Position numbers and translations under genes: made by a program. DNA of 64,000 bases. Origin: Symsagittifera roscoffensis. Taxonomy: Eukaryota; Xenacoelomorpha; Acoela; Convolutidae. Positions 12,601-27,600 of this stretch are shown piece after piece. The stretch is from positions 1,860,001-1,924,000 of the forward strand of contig NC_087067.1 of NCBI RefSeq assembly GCF_963678635.1. The letters run 5' to 3'. The notes below the pieces were generated by a model that was given only the letters and a program-made list of their open reading frames with translations, searched no databases and was not told where the DNA came from. Every line of letters begins with the position of its first letter. The stretch's first letter is position 1.

Positions 12601-15600
12601 GAATCAAACATTTTTTAACTGAATGCCCTTAAGCTCGCACCTTTTGCTCTCTTCGTCTATAATTATCCCAGATTATATTTGAAATATTTCAAAGATGTCA
12701 AAAGTTGTTTCATCTGCCTGTTATGCAAGTGTGCTTGCAAGAATACTGTTATGCGACAATGAAATATATCCATTTTTCTGTATTTTATATCGGCGTGGTC
12801 ATTACACATAATGTCGTTTGACGGTTGTAAAACCTTGTTTTGTTTTTTGTTTATGTTGCAGGAGGGGTAGCTGTAAACATTTCGTGTTTTGACAAAAATT
12901 GTTTCGTTTTTTTTCGTAAATTTTGGCTCAACGGTCGTCTAAAGTGTTATCGGCTCAGTGGAAGCTCGGAAAGTAAATCTAAACCCTTTCTTAATGCTGG
13001 TGTGTGTGTTCCTGAAATTAACATCATTCGAGACAAAAATATAACATTTTTGTCAATGTTTTTTTCAAATCATTTCTATCTTATTTTCTATTCGCCAGCT
13101 TGCAGTCGCTTCTGAATTTGAATTGAGAAATTCAAGTATATAAAAAAAACTTTTATTCCAGAAACGTTAAAATGCGTTTGTTCTGTCTCAAAACAATTCG
13201 AGCATTGTTAATTTCTTTTCTAATTTTCTTGTTCATTTTTTTGTACTAAATGGCAATTAAGTCAGGTAAAACTGCAAAACGAGAGTTTATAATCAAAATA
13301 GCGTAAAAAACTGCAGTAGAATAACACTGAGTGTCATTGTGTTTGTGAGTAAGCAAGCTTTATCGAAATTGAATTGTCAGTGTCACAACAGTTACGTGAT
13401 ATCTGGTCTGCAAATCGGAAAAGCGTGGGTCAGTTTTTCTCGACACTTCTTTAAAACAGCTTCTTTGATTTTTTTGGAATCAAAATTACGAAAGAAGCTT
13501 CAATATGGTACCATGCTTTATCCCGTACGAGCGTTTTTTGAGGTATTCAAAATGGGGTCGAGGAAAATAATCAAACCCTGCGTCATAGTTCTTAAGACTA
13601 ATAATAAAGGACTCAGATTATTAATAAAGAAACAAACGAATTGAACATTCAGGGCATCCACATAAAATTAATTGTTGCGACCAGGGCATGTGCATAGAAT
13701 AGAATTCATTGTCCCGTTACTGAAAGTAACTGGAAGGAACTAAGGTGTTTTTTTTGTCCAAATACGGCCCTCTCAAAAGAAATTTCATAGGGTTTCAAAT
13801 GTAGTATAATAGTAAAGCCCTCTTGGTTGTGATTAAGTGATTTTAAAGATCAAAAAGGTGTCGCAGTCTCAATCAAAAAAAGAGGTGTGATTATTTTCGG
13901 TTTTCAGACTAATGTAGACGAAAATAGATGCGGCTGACCTGCAAGTACAATTTTCAACATTATTTTAGTAGCAGGTCAGCTACTAATTTATCCGAAAAAG
14001 TCAATAGTTAATTGTTCTACAAATTCAAAGAGCTTTAATTTCATCTTATTGTTCCGACTTTCGATACGAAAGTAACGGAATATTTGTGCTCGGGGTGGGT
14101 TTTTTTTTCTTCAGACAAATTTCGACTTTTTAACTAGCCATTTTTGACGGAATTTTTTAATATCATTCGAACGGTATTGTTGTCTTGCGCTTAAATTTGA
14201 AAAGATATTTCACCTGTGATCATTTTTCGGTAAGTTATGAGGGTTTAAAGATTGCCATTTTGACCAATTTGGGACAATTAACGCGCGATATAATTCGCGC
14301 TATTAACGCGTAAGCGGAGATTTAATCCGTCTTATAAATCGTTCCAAATTGGTTGAACGAAGCTTATTTGCCGTAATTGATATGTTACAAGGAACGAAAT
14401 CTATCTTTTTGTACTTTATATGGCGTGTGGGGGGATGATTTTCATTAAAAAATTTCAAATTTTGAAAAAAAAATTTACATTTAATTTAATTTCAATTAAT
14501 TTTTTTATGTTATTACTGCTGCTCCATAAACCTTAAAAGGCAGTCGGAACATTCAGGGCTTCGCCCTGATACGAGCAGTCTTCTTTCGACTTTCGATACG
14601 AAAGTAACGGAATATTTGTGCTCGGGGTGGGTTTTTTTTTCTTCAGACAAATAATGACTTTTTAACTAGCCATTTTTGACTAAATTTTTTTTATCATTCG
14701 AAAGGTATTGTTGTCTTGAGCTTAAATTTGAAAAGATATTTCACCTGTGATCATTTTTCGTAAAGTTATGGGGGTTTAAAGATTGGCATTTTGGCCAATT
14801 TGGGACAATTAACGCGCGATATATTTCGCGCTATTAACTTGTAAGCGGAGAGTTAATCCGTCTTAGAAATCGTTCCAAATTGGTTCAAAGAAGCTTATTT
14901 GCCATAATTAATTTGATACAAGGAGCGAAATCTATCCTTTTGTACTTCATATGGCGTGTGGGGGGATGATTTTCATGAAAAAAAATTCAAATTTCAAAAA
15001 AAAAAGTTACTGCCCCATAAACCTTAAAAGGCAGTCGGAACTTTCAGGGCTTCGCCCTGATACGAGCAATCTTGTTTTTAATTTGAAATTGTTTAGTTGA
15101 GATCTTCAAAAAAACAAGTCTGTTTTTTTTCTGTTTTTTTTGCGTTTATTGTCTCTTTCCCAACTCTCTGATGGCAATGTTTGTGCTTGTCTCGAAGCGC
15201 AGCTTTACCTCTGTGTTTAATCCTTGTTTTTCCGAATTTTTGGAATCTTGGTAGACTTTTTTTGACGTCGATTGTAATCGTTGCCTAATCTAGCATGCTC
15301 GTGTTACTTTACAGTAAAGTGTCATATTTTGTTTGCATATTTATAATTTTTGATTCAAAAGTCACTGCGTTTGACAAGTGAAAATCAACTCTATCGGCTT
15401 GAAAATTGATGCTGATAGCTTAGTCTAATCGTAAATTGTCATTCAGTGTGTGAAGTGTTCTTAGTTAATTTAGTTGTTCATTCGCTACACAAGCTAGCAA
15501 TAAGCGTAACATTGATAGTTTAGCTGAGAGGTCAAAATTTGTACAGAACAGACTGCTTGTCCTAATTTTCATGTCATTCTAAGATGAGCGCATTCTCGAC

Positions 15601-18600
15601 TTCAGCCTGGGAGGCAAGCGCTGGATTATTAGCTCTGAATTTAGCCAGCGTAAGTTTTTTTATGGTTCAACTTTTTGAGACTCAATAATTGTACTCCGTG
15701 CGGTTTTTATTTTTTATCCAGTTAAATTTTGATTTTCTGATTAACTCTTTTCGACTGTATTTTTGTTACAGTTGGAAGATATCAATGCCCTGAGACTAAA
15801 ATTCAAAAAAATGTATTTTGTGGAATATTTTTTTTCATGAAGCGATTGTTCCAGTCACTTCACGAAATTAAGGATATTTTTGTGTTAAAAACTCAAACAT
15901 ATTTTGTCAATGTTACTTTTCGTTGCTGTTCTCTTGCAGTTTTTTCAGCTAATTCAGCCGCCCTTGGAAGATTTCGATGCCCTAATTTTTTCATGGGTTA
16001 ACATTTTTTTCATAAACTGATTGTTCCAGTCATTTCACGGAAGGTTATAACATTTTTTTTTATAAATGATTGCTCCAGTTTGTTTTTCTCTTTTTGTTTT
16101 CTCATACCTCAAAGAATGCTTTAAGGAGTCAAGTATCGTATCATATTATAACCTTGTTGGCCGCGATTTGAATAAAAAAAATGAAATTTTGTCACAGAAA
16201 TTTTGTCATATAAAAAAACGTGTCTAAATTTTTCAATTATTCTTAGACTAAATTCAGACTGAATTTCTGATCTAATTGTTTTATTTTTTTCGACGATTTT
16301 TGGATTATGTTTGCTATTCTTGCATATTTTTGTAGTTTAACAAGCAAGTAACTTCTCTTTCACGAGCTTGAAAAAACCACCGAAAAGTTAGGAAAAAAAA
16401 CAAATAAAAATTTGGGAAAAAGTTTCGAAAAACGTTTTGTTTTCATTAGTTTTTCTTCCAATTTAAATTTCATTGCCAAAAAAGAATATGGTCAGAATTT
16501 TTGGTGCTACTTGCTTTCCGTTAAGTTTTGAAGTTTGACATTTTTAATAAATTGCTTTGTTAAAATATACGCCCATTATATCCACCTATCTATCAAAAAA
16601 TATCAGAAAAAAATTAGCTTTTAAAATTTATTTATACCTTCATCATTAATCCTCTATTTGCTTTAAAAAATCCGAGAAATTTAAAGGCAACACGCGTCTA
16701 TAAGTTTTCTCTCTAAATAATATTTTAGGTTACAGCCAAGAATATCGGCGAAAAGAAAGACAAGGTCAAAAAATTAGCCCGGAGCCAGTCGGACAAATTC
16801 AGAAAACAAGTGCCTCCAAAACATCAGCAGAAGTTGAGAAGCGTCGAATCGTTCCTGGAAGCCGCTTCCAAGAGCGTCGAAGGCTACTCGAAATCAGTGA
16901 GCGAAGGGCTGACTATTACGAAGAGATTCAACCAAGTGAATCATAGAACGAGGCAAGAGGCTTCCAAGTGTGAACATGTTGTAGGCACAGTAAGCCGAAG
17001 TCCGTCTAGCCTAAAGAGTCAAGATTCGTTGCAAAAGATTCTGGCAGATCTTAAGGTATGTTTTGATTATTTTCTAAGAAACAGAAAACGTGACATAAAA
17101 TGTCTTGGTATTAACTGGAATGTTTCAAAATCAACCGAATTTCCAATGAAATATTTCGTAAATGAAACTGAAAAGAACATTAAATTATCTTTTTTTATTT
17201 CATCAGCTTCCAATATGAGTACAATTTTATCATGATTTTTTGCAAAAATTATTCAAATATCTGATATTTTTTCCACGCAACTTGTGATCTCATCGTAATT
17301 ATATGATTTCAGTGGTGTTCTCGTTGCATATTTAATCATAGTCGACAATGGATCACTAATTTGCGCAGTGTTTAAAACTTATCTAGTGAAGAAATTGGTG
17401 AATCTTATTGATTTGAACTGCAGATACCTAACATCCATAAAATTATCAAAGTCAGGGTCAAAAATCATCCATAAAAAATCCCTAACTTTTCACTAAATCT
17501 GCTTTTACCTAAGACTTTTTTTTGCAATGAGTTGTCGATCTTCGTAAGAAACTGCCGTATAAAATTTTGTGGAAAAAAAACTTTTTGCTTGTTCACTAGG
17601 AGTCCAAGCGCAGCATGGAGAATCAGACGAAAGCGTTGAAGAATGAGCAATTTGTGGAGAGCCTAAAACGTCTGGGTCTGAAGGAACTGTCAATCATAGT
17701 CGAGAACGAGTTGAACACAGTCTTGAAGGAGAGCGACAAGTCAACCGCGTCTTGCGACAACGCTATACAGTTTTACGAGGTAGGTTGAAGTCAATTTATT
17801 GTTAACGAGCTCAATGATTGGCTAGCATGCGTTCGTTTTACTGAACCAGCAAGATACAAAAATGGGCATTGCTTTTTTTCCCACCTTGTGAAGCTTTTAG
17901 AAAATTGATTACCATAGCGATTAACGGGGTATTGCAAACGGGTTCTTAATTTTTTTGTACAAAAATTATTGCATTCGGACGTGAGAAAATTTCAAATTGC
18001 TCTATAATAAACTCAAATCTAATATCTGAGGGGTTTAAAGTGTTTTGATACAAGATCGACTTGAAGTGACCTTTCTGTCGTTTGAAAACTATTGTCTAAT
18101 TAAATTACAGGGTTGTGCCGAGGATTGGAAGCTGTTATATTCGTCCATGTCTGGTTTTGAGGAGAAAATGGCGGGCATGAAAAATAAACTGATTGAGTCG
18201 CCTTTCCACTCATTGGGTGACGAGGATTTACGAGCAGAGATATGCAAAACTGAGGTGAGCTAGAAATTGAAGCAATTTTGTTTACACAAATTCAAGGCTT
18301 GTCTACATTATAATTGACCTTCTAATCATTATAATTGACCTTTCTACATAAACTTACCCACCAAAGAAAGACCTTATCTAATGATCATCAGGGGCGGATC
18401 CAAGATTTTCTCAAGGGGTAGGGGAATATTCGAAAAATATTCTGGAAAGACAAGATAGATTTTCCGAGCTCTCCAAAACACTGGAAAAAACTTGTGGGCC
18501 GCAGACAAATTTTTGAACCGCAGACAAATTCGCGGAGGAACGTGCCAAATAAAAAAAAATTTCGAGAAATTTTGGTCGTTTTTGACCAAAAAACAACGGT

Positions 18601-21600
18601 GAGTGAACAGAAGTTTTTGAGCCGAATATTCTGATGGCTATTGATGTAAAGCGAGAACAACAGTTTTGTCAAAGTTAATTGTTTTTTTTTCGTAAAAAGG
18701 GGAAGTTTTGACAAATCTTGTCTCGTTTCAGGAGTTCACTCAGCTATCTAGCAGAGACAAAGAATCGATTGATCAATTGAAAATGGAAGGATCGAAGCTG
18801 TGTCAGAAACTAGGAGAGAACGGATTCTCACACCAGATCAGAAGAGAGATGCAGTCAATCGACACACAATATCAAAAGTTAGAGTCATTATAATGTGGTT
18901 TCAGGCCAGTTATTTTGAGTTTTTCTTAGCTCTGCTTGTATACTACTATGATCATAACTGCCAAATTTTCTGCGCTGCAGGCTGTTTCTGGAAGATGATG
19001 CAGTTTTGAGCATTTGTTGGAAGGTTTCGACAAAAATCGCGTTTTTTCGGCACTTATTACCCCCTCAAAGATAGTACATTCTGGCGCCCAAGGCGCCTCT
19101 AGAAAAAATTTAGACTTCATCAGTTTAAAAAGACTATGGTAAGATATGACCAAATAGGGAGCTTTTAGAAAATTTTAGAAATAGGGAGCTTTTTAAGAAA
19201 TTCTACTTTCTGAGTTCAATAATCAAAAGATATTTTCCCTACGATAATTTCTGCTAAGTTTTTAGAATTTTCCAAGTTGGCCGATTTTAAATTTTGAGTT
19301 CGCGCTTTTTGTGAAGTTCAGTACGAAGAAAATTACACTTATTCAGGTCGTGAGAATTTTTAGTTATAAAGTCTTAAAACTTGTGCGCGCTCAAATTTGA
19401 TTGGTTATAGCTTAATTTTTTATTGTTCCGACTTTCGATACGAAAGTAACGGAATATTTGTACTCGGGGTGGGTTTTTTGTTCTTCAGACAAACTTCGAC
19501 TTTTTAACTAACCATTTTTGACGAAATTTTTTTTACATCATTCAAAAGGTATTGTTGCCCTGAGCTCAAATTTCATCTGTGATCATTTTTCGTAAAGTTA
19601 TGAGGATTTAAAGATTGCAATTTTGGCCAATTTGGGACAATTAACGCGCGATATATTTCGCGCTATTAACGCGTAAGCGAGATTTAATTCGTCTTAGAAA
19701 TCGTTCCAAATTGGTTTAACGAAGCTTATTTGCCATAAATCATTTTTTACTAGCAGCGAAATCTATCCTTTTGTACTTTATATGGCGTGTGGGGGGATGA
19801 TTTTCATAAAAAATTTCAATTTGTTTTGAAAATGGAAGGATCGTTATTCCTGCTCCATAAACCTAAATAGGCAGTCGCAAGATTCAGGGCTTCGCCCTGA
19901 TACGAGAAGTCTTGTTTATTTTTAATTCCGATAACAAAAGTGCAGTTGCTGTCAATAAACGTTAATTATTTTTAATTTCAGTAATAATAGCAGAATAAAA
20001 TCATTACCTATGACCCACTTTTCTCTAATTGGTTAGTTTTCTGAAAAAAAAGTGGCAATCATAAAAGTTTCATGAAAATCGAAGAGCTTCATTGTGATTG
20101 ATTTTGCGATTTTCGTTTTAACTTTTTGTTTCGCATAAAACGTGATTCGCTTCAAGTTATGTCGAAGTACATTTTATTGGCTTAGTGATCTAATTTTGGG
20201 TCGCTTCAAGGGAAAAACACAATTTCTATACTCCCTTTTGGATAGCAAAAAATGGCAAAAGTCTTAGAATAAAATTTATAGTTCAAAGTTTTTCATGACA
20301 ACAGTTTTTTTTGTTCTACTGAATTTTACCCAAGTTTTTTTCGGCTCAGTTGCCGCTAGATGATTACCTTTGAATTTTCCTTAATTGCCCTCGTTTGTTT
20401 TTCTGGGCGTGTTTTCAGTACATAGAACATTCTTCCAGTCAACATCTTGAAGTTTAATTAGTGGTTTTTCGATTTTTTTTTTGTTTTTTTCTGGACTAAT
20501 TGGTTTTATTTTCTTGTCTGCTAGCTTGCAATGCTATTTTTGTGTGGTATCGAAAGTTGTGTGGTTTCGTAAAGGTCACAAAAACGTGATGATCAACCTC
20601 TAGTTGTTTTGATGAAAAAAGTTCCAATCCTATTGTTCTTGAAATTCAAAGAGATTTATTTTTCTCTGTTTTCTTCTTTCGCTCATGACTTATGTTCTAA
20701 TTTTTCAGTGAACTAAGGTGTTATTTTTGGCAAAATGTTTCAATTTTTTCTTGATATTTTAGTGGATATTTTCAATCAAAGTTTTCGTTGACAAAGTTTT
20801 TTTCAAACACGTTACTGGGCAGTACGAATTTGTAGGGCTACGCCCTGATACGAGCATTTTTTGTTGTATAAAAATGACTCGTCGTACATCCGTTGGTAAT
20901 TCAGAGTAACTGAAACTAATCTTAACATAAAATTTTTGTGTCATAATTACTTATCGCATTCGTTTCTGTGAATCATCTTCTGTGAATCATCTTTGTCAGT
21001 GGTTTTTGTGCAGTTTTCATTTGTAATGGATTCCATGGACAAGTAAAGACATTGGAATCAGTCGTAATGGAAATCAGAGACGAGAACTCACTATGTTGTA
21101 ATTAGCTGCAATACTGAACTTGGGGTTGTTATGATGATTGGTTTTTTTGCAGCTTCCGAGAAATGCTGTCACAACTGTCGACTGAAGTGACGGGTGAAAT
21201 TGAGAGGCGAGAGGAGTTCAGAGGTCACATGGGCCAAGTGGAGACCCAATTGGAAGGAGTGCATGACCAAGTGAAGAACAAGCTTCTGTTCACACTCGAC
21301 CAGAACAGTGTGGCCGCCAAAGTTGAAGAACTTAAAGTAAGGCAGATTTTTGTGAGGTTTTTGAACAGTTTTTCCTATTGTTTTGTTCGTATCCATATGT
21401 CCTCAGTAAATTCAACATCTCAAAACAAAGTAACGAAAATAAAATGATGTTTGCGAGTATGATAGTTGGGTTACTAAACAAAAGAAGAAAGATTTGGGTT
21501 ACTAAACTAAGTAAGAAAGATTTTAGGGACCCACATTTTAGGGACCCACTATCGTACTTGTACATTGTGTTTTCGAAACTATTTTCCGGTCGTTTTTTTT

Positions 21601-24600
21601 TTCAGTTTCCTTCAAATCTCAATTGAGTTTCCATAAATTACTGCAGCATTTTTTTTACAAGCTGTCTTTAGATCAAAGTCTACCATAAATTGTAGCCACC
21701 CCTTGTTTGTTTAGAATGCAAGCAGAGAAATGGACGACTTGTTCAGTCCAATCAAAATTGAGTACCTCAAACGGGAGGATTTGTGTGGCCAGAACAAATC
21801 CAAAGTAGATGTGGAAACGAAGTCGATTTATGACAACCTCCAGAGTTCTTTAGTAGCACTGAACGACAAGATAGCTGCTCAGATCAAATTATCAGGCAAG
21901 CTTTATTTGGCTTATTTGCGTTTCAGTTAACTGCCGATAGATCTTAACCTTGCCCTTGCAGTTGAAAATTTTAGATATACATCATTTACTGAAAAAAACA
22001 AAGCTTGTGCAATCTCTGATTTTCATTATTCTAAGCTTGGCTTAAATAGGTCTTGAAGGCAAAGTGCTTGCCAAAAAAATGCATAAATGAAATTTATATT
22101 ACCATCAAACGAGCTCTTGAACTCTTTACAGACATCTCTTATAGTGTCCCTGATCAAAAACTAAATTTTTTTAATGTAATTCTTCTGAACTGCGTAATGT
22201 TGCCTTAAGATGCGACCACGAATAAACTCGGCCTCGAACTACTGACCTATAGACTGGGAGGCGGGTACCTGTACCACCACAATATCGCTCACTAAAAGCG
22301 ATTTATCTTATTTTGACAAATAAAATACATCATAACTTTTTTAAGTGTAATGTTGATACGTACATCATAGCAATTCAACCTGTAATGCTAATACATTTGT
22401 TTTTTTTTGGTAGATATCTATCGGGAGAAGTTGCGCAAGTTCTACACGAGGTATTCAGAGTTGGAGAGAGAAATGAGTTCGTTCTCCGAGGAGTTGCGTC
22501 AGAGTGTCGCTCCTCCTGCTGCCGCACAGGAAGAGGATGAGTCTCTGGATGTGGTGGAGAAACAGCTGGCTACTCTGGAGGTATGATCACGCAGTTTTCC
22601 AGAAGTTTCTAGAACTTAATTGGGAAGATCTAAAGTTTTTGTTAGGGATCCTTTCACCCCAATGTATGCTATTTTTGAGCGAGAAGCCTGCAAAAACAGC
22701 AATTTTTTGTCAGACCTTCCATTAGTTGCTCAAAGCGACGGTGTTTTTGTTCAGTTTTGCAGAAGTTTGCATGCTTGCAAAAAATTTATCAGAAAAAAAA
22801 GAAAAACAGTCGGTAATTTTTTGACAAGCCACCTATCACTCCCCTCCCCCCTCGAGAAAAAATTTTAGATCCGTCTCTGATTCCAATGATTCTCAATAGT
22901 TTGATTTTGAGCTGATTTCATTCCATTAATTTACTTCTAATGGGGCGGCGAGTTTAAATTGTTTTGTAATATTTCAGACAAAGGTGAGCTCATGTTTTGA
23001 GTTGGATCAATAATTCATACATTAATTTTCCTATTGCGGACTAGCAATCCTTAGTTTAAACGAAACGTTACTTTTGAGTTTTTCATGAATTGAAAACTTT
23101 GAGCAGCATATGACTGATTTTAGATTATATGCGCAGCGTTTGACTTTAAAGTTGCGTGTTATTTTCTAGACTAAACTGATTTTGGTAAGTTAAATGGAGG
23201 TATTTAACCTAGTTAATATCATTTTTGTGAGCGAAAACTGTTAACTAAATAATGGTTGTCTGAAACTTTGTTGATTGTTGGAATGTTCTAGAATCTTCTG
23301 GTACGTCAGCAGGAACTGCAGTCGGCCGTTGACAGCTTGATGCAAATGGCGTCAGATGAAATTTCTCCGTTCCTAAATGGAACCGGGAAAACGAACTTGA
23401 ACGAGAAAATGACTAAGTTGAAGTTTGATGCGAATTCGCTGAGAAACGAAGTCAACTCCAAGTAAATCTTTGTTTCTGTTTGTGACAGTAGCTATAGATT
23501 AGTTGTATAGCCACCAGCGGATTTAGGGGGCGGGGGAACCCCCCTTAGGGATTCGTCCCTCTGCCGACCCAAAGGGTATCCTTTTGTACTATTTTGAAAT
23601 ATCCCTTTTTGGCTGACTGACCCTAAAATTTTTCTAAAAGCGCCTTTGGCGCCAATATATACTAATTTTGAGGGGGGAACGCTCGCCGAAAAAAACGCGA
23701 TTTTTTGGTTAAAACTTTCCAAAAAGTGTCTATAAACGCCTTTTTGGCCTGTTTTTTCGCAAATTTGCCGCCTGCGGCACAGAAAATTTGGTCAAAATAG
23801 GGTCTTTCTAGTGATTTGGGAGAGCTCAGAAAATCAATTTGGTCAACCTAAAAAGAAAAAGTTCGACAAAATTTTCGAAATTTTTTTGAAAATCCGCCCC
23901 CTCCCTCGAAAAAATCCTAGATCCGCCCCTGTCCATAGCCATGGCTTTTTGTCTTTTTTGGTACTTTTTAATCATACTAATCAATTAGATTTTTAAAAAA
24001 TTTGGTTTTCGTTTTTGGAAAATAAATCGATTAACTGCGTCGAAAGTTGACAATTTGCCATAAAATTCTAGTTGATTGAGTTTTTTTTCAACAGACGGTT
24101 TCTTTCATTTCAGAATATCCAACCTGCGTGTGTCACAGCAGTCATGGAAAAAGTATCTGAATTGGCTCAAACAGACGAATGAGTCGATTAACATTCTCAG
24201 AACAGAACTGGACAATATGGACTGGAATGTTTTCACGCTAGAAGGCTTCGAAGACAACAAGCAGACGTTGGAGGTAATGGCGTGGTGTGTTTTCTAGTTT
24301 TTGACAACTAGAAAATTATAACTTACTTTTGTTGCTCTAAAAGAAATTTAAATTGTATCGAAACAAAAAACCGAAGATTGTAATTTTGTCTCACAGCTGT
24401 AATTTTGAAAAGATTGTGACATTTCTGGAAATAGTGTAAACAAGTCCAAAAAGGTCTTATGCCTTTTTCGAACAAGTTTTTGTTGATTTAATAGAAACAA
24501 CGGCAGAAACTGAAAAGTTTGGAAAGTGATGTTTCCAATGCAAACTGCTCCGATGAGCTTATCGAGAAATTAACCAACGAGGATCTGAAGAATTCGATTC

Positions 24601-27600
24601 AGAAGCAGATTAACAAGATCAAAGGACAGTTCCAGAAGTAAGTTTTAAAACTTCTCTGAATTTCTATTTTAAATTTTCAGTACTAGCTAGATCATTGACT
24701 TCAGTAGAATTTTAGAGCACTTGTTGGCTCGGTGGTAAAAATAGCTCCGCTCATTGAGCTTGTCATTTTATAGAAAGACATTGGCCTGAACTGAATTTTT
24801 TTGAGCTAATTAATAAAGTTTTCATTCAATTTTCTTTCATTTGAGAAATATTTTAAGACTGCAAAATTCAATCGAGGAAAAACAGTCAGACATCAAGAAT
24901 GAAGAGGGAAGCCGCACTAAATTCCTCGCCGACGTGTTCCGCGCCTGTGATTGGATAGAAGACAGCCAATCACAGTTGGCCAACGAATTGAATGCTGCTG
25001 GAAACCTCAAGGAAAAGATCAAAACCTTAAAAGTAATTTTTCCGCAGTTTTTTTTTATAAGTTCTTGGGATAAGACTGTTGGTTTATAACCAAAATTCTT
25101 GATTTGAAATCCAAATTGCTGGACGTTTTTGGATGTCTTGAAAATTTTAATGGGAGCAACTTTTCAATTTGAAGCATTGAACAGGTTTTGAGAAAAGCTT
25201 AAGCTTGTTTTAGGTGATCTGGCCTTTTAATTATTATTTTTGTCGTGAATTTCTGATTGGGAATTGAATTTTGTGAAGTTTTTTGACAATAATTGAGGCT
25301 CTGGATGATTTCAGGGATGTTTGCGAGACTTGAAGACTAGAAGTGGCCAGATTGACAAACTATACTCGTATTGGGAGAAGCACTGTCAGTCTGTGAATTG
25401 TAAAGTACCCGAGCCTCTCTTCAGTAAAAATGCGGACTTCAGGGAGTCGGAAAATAAATTCAGAGGCTACCTCGAAAAGGAGATTGACAGGATGAGTGAA
25501 AGCGAGTCCAAAGTGAACAGGTAAATCACTGCACAAGTATTCACGACATAGTTTTCAAAAGTATCAGATTAATTGAAGCTAAATCGGCAGGTATGTTTAT
25601 ATTCAAGAGCTTTCTGAAAAAAAAATGGAAAAAAAATTATTCAGATAAGAGCATTTATCCACTCGGAAAGGACCAATGTACTAGCATCTCAGCTCTTTAC
25701 GAAAAACTACTGTTCACTACTTGAGTAAGCAACACACGTTTTTTTGGAGTTATTTTACTGGATTTTCTGATGTTTACATTCGCGAGCGTAGTGTATCATT
25801 ATGAACCTTTTTTTTCCAAGCTAACTCTCAAAAAAAAGTGCTCATTTAGTGGCACTTTTGCTTTAATCACAATCTGTAGCTTACGAAATTTCATAGAATC
25901 TGTTTGTCTGCTTTATTTGTGGCTAGTTTTTAGGGCGTGAGATTCTTCATCTCTAGGTCGCAAGTTCGAATCCTTCGCGTGATAGAATCTTTTCTACTAA
26001 TTCCAGGCGTATTTCTACTTTTTTTTATTTCACTTCATAGAGCTGTATTTTTTGTCGTGTTCTTGCTAGTGTTTGCGAAGCGCAGCTTCGCCTGTGTGAA
26101 ATAATTAAAATTTGTTTCAAAAACACTTTTTCCATCGGCAACCACCATAGTTTCAAAAGAAATAAAAAATTTGTAGTTTTTTTTGGAAAATAGTTTTTCA
26201 TTTGTGTTGTAGAACAATTTTATGGCCAAAGAAGCGCTGAGGGATTTTAGTTGAAGTTTTCCTTATAGAAAAATCAAGTTTTCTGAGCCTAAGTGTCCAT
26301 TTTTTATATAACAAACGTTACTCGATCGTGCTACTCGCTCGAACTTAGACTAAATCTCAAAAACTTGAAACCAGTTTTTCTCGACACTGGGACAGCATTT
26401 TGAAATTTTTTCAAATGTTCTTCGAATCTTGACTGAAAGGGCTTTAATATGATAATATATCACTCGACGCAATCCGATTATTATTTCTTGTACTTGATTT
26501 TGCTCGGAAAAAAAACTAGAAAAAAACACCCGAATACAAAGTTCCTCCCCATTTTCAATGGTCGGAATAAAAGCGAAATTGATTTTCTAGCCTTGAGTAA
26601 ACGTGTATTTTTTCAGTATCCGAGAAAGATTAGACGATATCGGCGAAAAACTTCTGGCTCTGGATGGAGATCTAGCTGCGGCAGAGGAGCAGAAGTTCGA
26701 CCAGAACTGTCGCGAAGACTTGAATCAGAAGCTCGTCCAAGTTCAGGTTGGTTTTCAAAACGAAACATATCTGGAAAACAATGCGGGAGTATTATTAGTA
26801 AATCAGAAGTCATTATTCAAAACTCTGAAAAAAATGGCGCATCTGTAGTTGTGAAACTTGCTAGCAATCTTATTGTTGCTGGTTCGAATTTTGTTTGTGT
26901 GTCATAATTTGCGAGGTTAGCTCTTGCAAATAAGCTATAGCTTAATTAATCTTAAAAATTAACTTTCGGCTTAGGCCTCTGGCCGCTTGCTGAAATAATG
27001 CAACAATTTAAGAGTTGTGGTCAATAAATCGGCTTGCAGTGGTTCGTCTAAAATTTTCTGCCTGTCGAGTTTTTGTCGCAAGATTAGCTCCCAACATGTG
27101 CATATATTTTAAGGAACTGGATTCGAGCGTGATTCAACTAGAGAAAGATGTGAGTAATGTTTTGGCTGAGTTGGAGACTGAGAAGGTTCTCAATTCTACT
27201 TTCGCAAGCGAGATGCAACAACTGCAGGCCAAAGTAGTCAGCGCTCGCAACCAGATCGACTGGCTTACAAGGTAAGTTTTGTACAGATGTGCCATCGTGT
27301 ATTTGGAATTCTGGCGTGTATTTGGAGTTCTGGCCTTATTTTTGCCAATAAACTCAAATCTTGAAAGATTCGGTTTTTTCGCTTATTTTTGGTGTATTTG
27401 GAATAGAAACTTGCCTTATTCCTGACAATAAAAGCAAATCTTGAAAAATTCGTTTTTTTTGTAAGGTTTATGTTTATATTTATTAGTGCACGAGAAAATG
27501 ATAACCAATCAACAATTTTTGGTAACGAGATTTTTACAATTTTTGGTAACGAGGTTTTGAGAGTTTATATTCCATTTATGCAGTAAAATTTAACTACCAT

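Noticed and set aside
25919-25990. Functional tRNA gene
   Set aside because: The T-arm is good, but the acceptor stem does not close and the block sits inside a repeat family; called a tRNA-derived module instead.
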